Shown here one piece after another: positions 59,482 through 64,000 of a stretch of 64,000 nucleotides of DNA. The stretch covers positions 5,408,501-5,472,500 of the forward strand of contig NC_019729.1 in NCBI RefSeq assembly GCF_000317475.1, given 5' to 3'. The notes below the pieces were generated by a model. The model was given only the letters and a program-made list of their open reading frames with translations. It searched no databases and was not told where the DNA came from. The position numbers and the translations under genes were made by a program. Source of the stretch: Oscillatoria nigro-viridis PCC 7112. GTDB lineage: Bacteria > Cyanobacteriota > Cyanobacteriia > Cyanobacteriales > Microcoleaceae. Numbering within the stretch: position 1 is the first letter of the stretch; every line of letters begins with the position of its first letter.

Positions 59482-59754
59482 ATGGAAACAATGAAACTGA
59501 TCTCGCATATTGGATCTGATGGCATATTGCTTCTCCAAATGCCCGCTGAGTTTAAAGATACTTCTGTGGAAGTTGTGGTAGTTGTACAGCATCTACCATC
59601 GGAGGAAGTTAAACCGAAGTATAACGCTTGGGGACAACTGACTACTAAAAAATCTATTCAAGCAGCAATTGCTAGAATGCTACAACTCCGGCAAGAAATT
59701 GCCTTGGATAAAAGCTCAATCCGTTCCATGATTGAAGAAGGGCGCAGGTTTTAA
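59482..59754 (+). CDS. Antitoxin-like protein of a VapBC pair
   Basis: The product has 90 residues. The N-terminal half is beta-rich (MKLISHIGSDGILLLQMPAEFKDTSVEVVVVVQHL), the C-terminal half helical (KKSIQAAIARMLQLRQEIALDKSSIRSMIEEGRRF), ending in a basic tail that would bind the toxin. Its stop codon overlaps the ATG of the PIN-domain gene by one base (TAATG), so the two are translationally coupled. It fits the antitoxins paired with PIN toxins in cyanobacteria. The start may be the second Met (59491). Confidence 0.8.
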   Translation: METMKLISHIGSDGILLLQMPAEFKDTSVEVVVVVQHLPSEEVKPKYNAWGQLTTKKSIQAAIARMLQLRQEIALDKSSIRSMIEEGRRF

Positions 59755-60170
59755 TGCAGTTTGTATTAGATTGTTCTGTAGCCATCAGTTGGTGCTTAGT
59801 GGATGAAGATAACGATTATGCCAATGCTATACTCGCGATTATGCCAGATTGCGAAGCATTTGTACCAGGAATTTGGTCGCTAGAAGTTGCTAATACTCTC
59901 CTGGTTGCCGAGCGACGAAACCGCATGACGAGTGAGCAATCTGAGATGGCTATTGCTTTGTTACAATCACTTTTAATTCAGGTTGATGAAGCTACGAATA
60001 GCAACGCACTCTCCTCAACTCTCGTACTAGGAAGACAAGAAGGTTTAGCTGCTTATGATGCAGCTTATTTAGAGTTAGCAGTACGATTGAAATTGCCGAT
60101 CGCAACACTTGATAACCGCTTAGCGGATGCCGCAACTCGCTGCGGCGTGGCATTGGTAGTTATTGATTGA
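59754..60170 (+). CDS. vapC: PIN-domain toxin (VapC type)
   Basis: This 138-residue ribonuclease fold has the four acidic residues of the PIN active site: Asp6 in LDCSVAISW, Glu44 in WSLEVANTLL, Asp102 in YDAAYLELA and Asp120 in ATLDNRLADAA. VapC toxins cleave tRNA or rRNA and are held in check by the upstream antitoxin. The overlap of start and stop codons gives tight coupling. It opens an accessory island that runs to 63683. Confidence 0.93.
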   Translation: MQFVLDCSVAISWCLVDEDNDYANAILAIMPDCEAFVPGIWSLEVANTLLVAERRNRMTSEQSEMAIALLQSLLIQVDEATNSNALSSTLVLGRQEGLAAYDAAYLELAVRLKLPIATLDNRLADAATRCGVALVVID

Positions 60171-60373
60171 GAAATGCCACAGACGGATCGAGCTTAATAA
60201 AACCGACAAGAGAAAGTTAAATATTTTTCTGGGCGATCGCTATCTGTACAATCATCGTATTGGAATGGTGGAAATAGATAAGGTTATTAAAAAAAAGATG
60301 TTGGGTTTCCTTGCGTCAACCCAACCTACCAGTAAGGGTGATCGTGCTGCGTAAGTCCTGAGAGAAAATAAAT

Positions 60374-60733
60374 TCAACCCCATTTCTCTTCGCAGTAAGC
60401 GATGATAGCCTCTCCTAGCAGTTTAACTATCCCTGCTGCGATCGCAGGCTTTATCAAGAAAGCCGCTGGACCAGCTAAAATAGCCGCTTCTAATGCCAAA
60501 ACTTTACCTGCAACAGCAGCAAGTCCTATTTCACCAGCAAGAGCAGCTGCATCCTGTTGTGAGAACTCTGATTTGTAAATAGAACCAATGTGATAAGCCA
60601 TAATAGCTTCTTGACTTAGAAGAACAACAGCCGCTGCACCAGGAACCAAAGCAGTTCCACACACAACGGCAACAGCGGCAGCCGTATTACCATTAACCCA
60701 GTTTCTTGCTCTTTCACGCTGAGATTGAGACAT
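60374..60733 (-). CDS. Small Ala/Gly-rich membrane protein, unknown function
   Basis: The product has 119 residues. Two or three hydrophobic helices rich in Ala and Val (about 16-42, AAAVAVVCGTALVPGAAAVVLLSQEA; and 64-102, AALAGEIGLAAVAGKVLALEAAILAGPAAFL). Polar ends RERARNWVNGN and AYCEEKWG. The overall pattern resembles small membrane proteins that accompany GTPases or conflict systems, but I cannot assign a family. It lies between the VapBC pair and the STAND gene, on the opposite strand. Confidence 0.6.
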   Translation of the reverse strand: MSQSQRERARNWVNGNTAAAVAVVCGTALVPGAAAVVLLSQEAIMAYHIGSIYKSEFSQQDAAALAGEIGLAAVAGKVLALEAAILAGPAAFLIKPAIAAGIVKLLGEAIIAYCEEKWG

Positions 60734-60798
60734 AGAGTTTTAATTGGATACTGTTGATTAACCGGACATGATATTACCAACTTGAGTTTTGAAGTAGG

Positions 60799-61035
60799 TT
60801 AATTAACTTTGCTCACTTTTGAAATATTAGACTTTCTGCCGTTTTTGGGGTTATCTATTGTCTGCCAATCATTGTAGTCATTGAAATCAATTAGAATTTC
60901 TTGACCTACCTCTACACCAAGACTGTCAGAATACAAGACAACGTAACGATTTCCACTCTTTGCTTGAATAAGCATTTTGTAGTTCGGATACTCAAGCCCA
61001 AAAGTTTGCAAAACCTTAAACGCCTCAGTTCTCAT
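60799..61035 (-). CDS. Small beta-rich protein, unknown function
   Basis: The frame is open from 61119, but MRTEAFKVLQTFGLEYPNYKMLI at 61033-61035 looks a more natural start. This gives a 78-residue product with ANYKMLIQAKSGNRYVVLYSDSLGVEV-like strands and a Lys/Ser/Asn-rich end. It is adjacent to the 119-residue gene on the same strand, separated by 65 bases. Function unknown. Might be a regulator or partner of it. Confidence 0.55.
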   Translation of the reverse strand: MRTEAFKVLQTFGLEYPNYKMLIQAKSGNRYVVLYSDSLGVEVGQEILIDFNDYNDWQTIDNPKNGRKSNISKVSKVN

Positions 61036-61218
61036 TGAATTACTCTCTTGTGAATCATTTAAAAGAAGGTAAGCTAATACCAAGCCTGCATTAGTGAAAA
61101 ACTTTCTCCAATGAAGCAAACTTGACTTTTATCCAGACTAGCAAGTAGTTTTTCTGTTGTCGCTTGCAAAAAATCTGATCGTTATCGGGACTTTTCGAGT
61201 TGATAACAGACAAAAAAT

Positions 61219-61272
61219 TGGGAAATATGGGAAAATGTTGGGAAATGTTGGGAAATGTTGGCAAATGTTGGG
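61219..61272. repeat. 10-mer tandem repeat (GGGAAATGTT)n
   Basis: Five degenerate copies of TGGGAAATGT, the last reading GGCAAATGTTGGG. It stands 35 bases upstream of the STAND gene start. It probably produces the false reverse-strand frame (HFPTFPN repeats). Confidence 0.85.
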
Positions 61273-61307
61273 TACAATACAATCAACCCTGACATCTACC
61301 CGACTCT

Positions 61308-62690
61308 ATGAACCTTAAGGAAATGGTAAAACTCGCAGACGATATGGTGTTTGCCAAAACAGGTAAGCATCTCAATGACTTACAAGAGAAAATCCTGCGC
61401 GGGACATGGCAACATGAGGATTACAACGAGATTGCCAAGGACGTTAACCTCTCTGAGGCTCGTGTTAGAGAGGTAGGAATGGAATTATGGCAAAGCCTTT
61501 CACAAGAGTTGGGAGAAAAAGTTAGTAAATCGAATTTTCGCTCCGCAATGGAGAGGCTGCAAATCTCGATATCTTCAAAATATTTTTTACCACAAGACTC
61601 TGTTCAAATAGGTTGCATTAATTATTGTGAAAAAGCAAAACACCTTACCAATACACCAAATTCAACCGAATCAAAAGAACAAACATCTAACCCACAACAA
61701 ACTCAAACTCTACATCAAGATTTAAGCGAAATGCCGGAGTTAGGCACTTTCTACGATCGCACTCTCGAACTCGACACCCTCACCACATGGATTTTACAAC
61801 AACACAGCCGCCTGATCGCGCTCACTGGCATCAGCGGTATCGGCAAAACCACCTTAGCAGTGCAACTCGTACAACAAATAAAAGATGAATTTGAATGCGT
61901 CATTTGGTGCAGCATCGACGCCTCCTACACCCCAGATGAATTTGAACATAAACTAATACAATTTTTATTGCAGTCAGAAAAGCTAGATTCACCTGCAACT
62001 AACCCGAAACGCTTACCGCTAATTAAGTATTTGCAAAAGGATCGCTGTTTAATAGTCTTGGATGACGTTCATAACCTTTTCTGTAGTGGCGAATCAGCAG
62101 GAAAGTATAAACCAGAGTATGAAGAATATCGCTCTTTATTCAAACAGATAGAAAAATTATCCCATCAAAGTTGCTTGATGTTAATCGGTTGGGAACAACC
62201 GAGAGAAGTGACTCAAGTTAAAAACCAAAATACTTCTATTCGTACCTTACAACTCAAAGGTTTAGACACCGCAGCCGGACGGGAAATACTCAGAGATTAT
62301 GGGTTAGAAGAAATCGACAACAGTGAAGCACTCATTCACCGCTACCAAGGCAACCCCCTATGGTTGAAAAGCGTGGCGACTCTGATTAAAGAGTTGGGAA
62401 TCAGCGCGACAGAATTATTACTAGATGATAGCATATTGTTGCCGGAAGATTTGAAAGATGTTTTACAGCAGCAGTACGATCGCACTTCCGAACTAGAAAA
62501 ACAAGTTATGTCTTTGTTGGCTAGGGAAAACCAGCCAGTCAACCTAGCAAACTTGCTAGGAAAAAGACAAATATCATCATCAGATTTACTCAACGCGCTC
62601 CAATCTTTATCACGGCGCTGCTTGATAGAAAAACAGGAAAGTCTTTACACTCTTCCCCCTGTATTGAGGCAGTATATCAAAGGGTTGTAA
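61308..62690 (+). CDS. STAND NTPase with N-terminal vMAP-type HTH and NB-ARC domain
   Basis: The product has 460 residues. An N-terminal helix-turn-helix (about 1-100: LQEKILRGTWQHEDYNEIAKDVNLSEARVREVGMELWQSLS) matches the cyanobacterial vMAP-type HTH. The P-loop NB-ARC/STAND domain has Walker A GISGIGKT (174-181), Walker B LIVLDD (248-253) and RNBS-like IGWEQPREV. It ends in a winged-helix-like region (LARENQPVNLANLLGKRQISSSDLLNALQSLSRRCLIEK). STAND proteins usually carry a sensor repeat (WD40, TPR) at the C-terminus. This one stops after the NTPase region, so the sensor is missing or separate. Likely part of a biological-conflict or regulatory system. Confidence 0.85.
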   Translation: MNLKEMVKLADDMVFAKTGKHLNDLQEKILRGTWQHEDYNEIAKDVNLSEARVREVGMELWQSLSQELGEKVSKSNFRSAMERLQISISSKYFLPQDSVQIGCINYCEKAKHLTNTPNSTESKEQTSNPQQTQTLHQDLSEMPELGTFYDRTLELDTLTTWILQQHSRLIALTGISGIGKTTLAVQLVQQIKDEFECVIWCSIDASYTPDEFEHKLIQFLLQSEKLDSPATNPKRLPLIKYLQKDRCLIVLDDVHNLFCSGESAGKYKPEYEEYRSLFKQIEKLSHQSCLMLIGWEQPREVTQVKNQNTSIRTLQLKGLDTAAGREILRDYGLEEIDNSEALIHRYQGNPLWLKSVATLIKELGISATELLLDDSILLPEDLKDVLQQQYDRTSELEKQVMSLLARENQPVNLANLLGKRQISSSDLLNALQSLSRRCLIEKQESLYTLPPVLRQYIKGL

Positions 62691-62782
62691 CCAAAATAGT
62701 CCAGAAATAGAAAATCTCAAATCTCAAATCGAATAATCGCCCTGTGCTATCATAGAATACAAAACTTATTGAGTCGAATTAT

Positions 62783-63259
62783 ATGACCGCAATAACTACA
62801 GTAACAACAGCCTCCAAACTGGCTGATTACTACATCTGGTTCGCGAATGACGTAGGCTCCTATCTCAGCAACCACAAGCTACAAAAACTATTGTACTATG
62901 CCCAAGCATGGTATCTAGCCTTTGAAGATAAACCGCTTTTTGATGAAGATTTTGAAGCCTGGGTGCACGGGCCGACTATCCCGGCTTTATTTTACGAATA
63001 TAAAGAACAATTTGGGTTTAAGCCAATTCTCAAAGAAGTTGAAAAACCAGAGTTTCCACAGGAAGTACAAGAGTTTTTAGACGACTTATCCGATGATTAT
63101 TTCTTTCGAGATGCTTATGAGTTAGAATTGATGGTGCGACGCGAAGACCCTTGGATTCAGGCTAGAGGTGAATTGCCAAGAGATGAACCTTGCCGTGCTA
63201 TTATTTCTAAGGAATTAATGAAAGCATACTACAAAACCCGTGTCATCGAAGAAGAATAA
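62783..63259 (+). CDS. Panacea-domain (DUF4065) antitoxin-type protein
   Basis: The product has 158 residues. It matches DUF4065: ASKLADYYIWFANDVGSYLSNHKLQKLLYYAQAWYLAFEDKPLFDEDFEAWVHGPTIPALFYEYKEQFG. The conserved YYAQ and WxHGPxxPxLY blocks are clear. Proteins with this domain neutralise many unrelated small toxins encoded next to them (SocA-like and Panacea antitoxins). It overlaps the following gene by 20 bases. Independent of the STAND gene upstream (about 92 bases). Confidence 0.9.
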   Translation: MTAITTVTTASKLADYYIWFANDVGSYLSNHKLQKLLYYAQAWYLAFEDKPLFDEDFEAWVHGPTIPALFYEYKEQFGFKPILKEVEKPEFPQEVQEFLDDLSDDYFFRDAYELELMVRREDPWIQARGELPRDEPCRAIISKELMKAYYKTRVIEEE

Positions 63260-63683
63260 AAAAAGAAAAGACACAAATCTTCGCAGTCAGCCATCTTCCG
63301 CCAAGAGAGAGGTTGTCGAGATACAAATACCCGAAGGAATTAGTTTTTCTTTCAGGTATTATCAGGATGACAAAGATAAATTTTCACTTGCCGATAGAGA
63401 TTCTAGATATCTAGCATCTCTATTGAGAAGGCTGCGCGATTTATCACAATTGAAATCTCAAGAAATTATCAATAATCAGAGTAAAAGCCTGCGCTGTCAT
63501 GGAATAGTCTGGCAAGATACAACTGAACCTAATGGCTTCGGCATTCCCAATGAAGATGAGCTAGTAAATATCCCCTACCAGTTTCAAATATCTGCTAATG
63601 AATACGGCAGGGTGCATGGATTTTTTAGTGAAAATATTTTTTATATTGTCTGGTTAGACCCAGACCACAATCTTTACAGTTGA
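63240..63683 (+). CDS. Putative toxin partner of the Panacea antitoxin, unknown family
   Basis: The product has 147 residues, starting at GTG (63240), 20 bases inside the DUF4065 gene. A basic disordered head (MSSKKNKKRKDTNLRSQPSS) leads to a beta-rich core: VVEIQIPEGISFSFRYY, SKSLRCHGIVWQDTTEPNGFGIPNEDELVNIPYQFQISANEYGRVHGFFSENIFYIVWLDPDHNLYS. The final strand FYIVWLDPDHNLY recalls RelE-like or HicA-like small toxins, but no catalytic residues can be fixed. As the partner of an antitoxin-type gene it is probably a toxin. I do not recognise the family. Confidence 0.75.
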   Translation: MSSKKNKKRKDTNLRSQPSSAKREVVEIQIPEGISFSFRYYQDDKDKFSLADRDSRYLASLLRRLRDLSQLKSQEIINNQSKSLRCHGIVWQDTTEPNGFGIPNEDELVNIPYQFQISANEYGRVHGFFSENIFYIVWLDPDHNLYS

Positions 63684-63717
63684 AATTATTATAAATTTTG
63701 GCGTAGTCAATCAAAAA

Positions 63718-63766
63718 ACGCAGATGATATTGCACTCATCTGCGTTCATCTGCGTTCATCTGCGGT
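63718..63766. repeat. CATCTGCGTT tandem repeat
   Basis: ACGCAGATGA followed by CATCTGCGTTCATCTGCGTT and CATCTGCGG; the first copy is inverted to the others, so the array can form a hairpin that might act as terminator for the toxin gene and the ftsH gene. The same CGCAGATG unit occurs at 58050-58070. Confidence 0.75.
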
Positions 63767-63786
63767 TTAATTAAACCCTATTAAAC

Positions 63787-64000
63787 TCAAGCCGCAACCT
63801 TATCTAAAGGTCGCACTTGACCGAGTAATTCGCGAAGTGCGTCACCTTCCACCACCTCAGTTTCCAACAGTTTCTGCGTAATTGTTTCCAACAATTCCCG
63901 ATTTGCTTTCAGAATATCCACAGCTTGCTGGTGTGCAGTTTCGACAATTTCCTTCACTTCTTGGTCGATCGCCTCAGCAGTTTGAGCGCTGACAGCGCGG
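63787..64000 (-). CDS. ftsH: ATP-dependent zinc metalloprotease FtsH (3' fragment)
   Basis: The minus strand is open to the window edge and encodes the last 70 residues: AVSAQTAEAIDQEVKEIVETAHQ, then QAVDILKANRELLETITQKLLETEV and EGDALRELLGQVRPLDKVAA. This is the helical C-terminal end of FtsH (AIDxEVxxxIxxAxxxAxxILxxNRxxLxxIxxxLLExE). FtsH is a membrane AAA+ protease that repairs photosystem II by degrading D1. The catalytic domains lie outside the window. Its 3' end is 100 bases from the toxin gene. Confidence 0.93.
   Translation of the reverse strand, partial: RAVSAQTAEAIDQEVKEIVETAHQQAVDILKANRELLETITQKLLETEVVEGDALRELLGQVRPLDKVAA

Noticed and set aside
61091..61282. 63-residue reverse frame with FPTFPN units
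   Set aside because: It is a translation of the GGGAAATGTT tandem repeat.

Overview
The window reads as chromosomal DNA of a filamentous, probably non-heterocystous cyanobacterium (Oscillatoriales, Microcoleus/Oscillatoria-like). The lines of evidence are very frequent HIP1 octamers (GCGATCGC), a psaX photosystem I gene, a Ycf21-type chorismate lyase, a CYP120-type P450, a XisH/XisI pair, and many heptanucleotide short tandem repeats (STRR) and small palindromic mobile repeats. The genus is an inference. No rRNA, tRNA, CRISPR array or prophage was recognised.

Layout. 0-7 kb: tail of a sugar ABC permease with its ATPase, three small secreted or small proteins, and a fused two-domain peptide-type ABC ATPase. 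7-16.5 kb: a large PAS/GAF histidine kinase, a CYP120-like P450, chorismate lyase, an FAD oxidoreductase, a XisI/XisH pair and acireductone dioxygenase. 16.7-19.1 kb: M48 peptidase, DUF4359 protein, TerD protein. 19.2-26.5 kb: minus-strand block of glycosyltransferases (two GT4, one GT2, one GT39-like) with two tiny coupled genes inside it, followed by glmM. 26.9-37.2 kb: housekeeping genes (rsmD, hisH, cobM, lgt, rlmN, purN) mixed with a C15-like peptidase, flavin reductase, dienelactone hydrolase and an orphan TnpB element. 37.8-46.3 kb: acetyltransferase, MalF-type permease, DJ-1/PfpI protein, psaX, lipA, a response regulator, a PfkB sugar kinase and a CapA-like protein. 47-59.2 kb: HEAT-repeat membrane protein, GT4, map, an LD-carboxypeptidase-like protein, hemE, an SDR, a B12-binding radical SAM protein and HtpX. 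59.5-63.7 kb: a conflict-type island with VapBC, two small unknown proteins, a STAND NTPase and a Panacea-domain (DUF4065) antitoxin with an overlapping partner. The window ends in the C-terminus of an FtsH protease.

Most genes stand alone or in pairs. The clear multi-gene units are the glycan block (19.2-24.8 kb), XisH-XisI, VapB-VapC, and the Panacea pair. The opening ABC permease/ATPase and the isolated MalF-type permease at 38.4 kb could be parts of one importer.

The most unusual layer is the repeat DNA. At least four families of short palindromic or MITE-like elements are present, one nested inside another. Repeat-like sequence also appears in frame inside coding genes (GT4, PfkB kinase, LdcA-like). 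Heptamer arrays run right up to the start codons of six unrelated genes and leave no recognisable Shine-Dalgarno sequence. Two genes of fewer than 60 codons were found by reading the strands directly: psaX at 40894-41040 and a 59-residue protein at 20440-20619.
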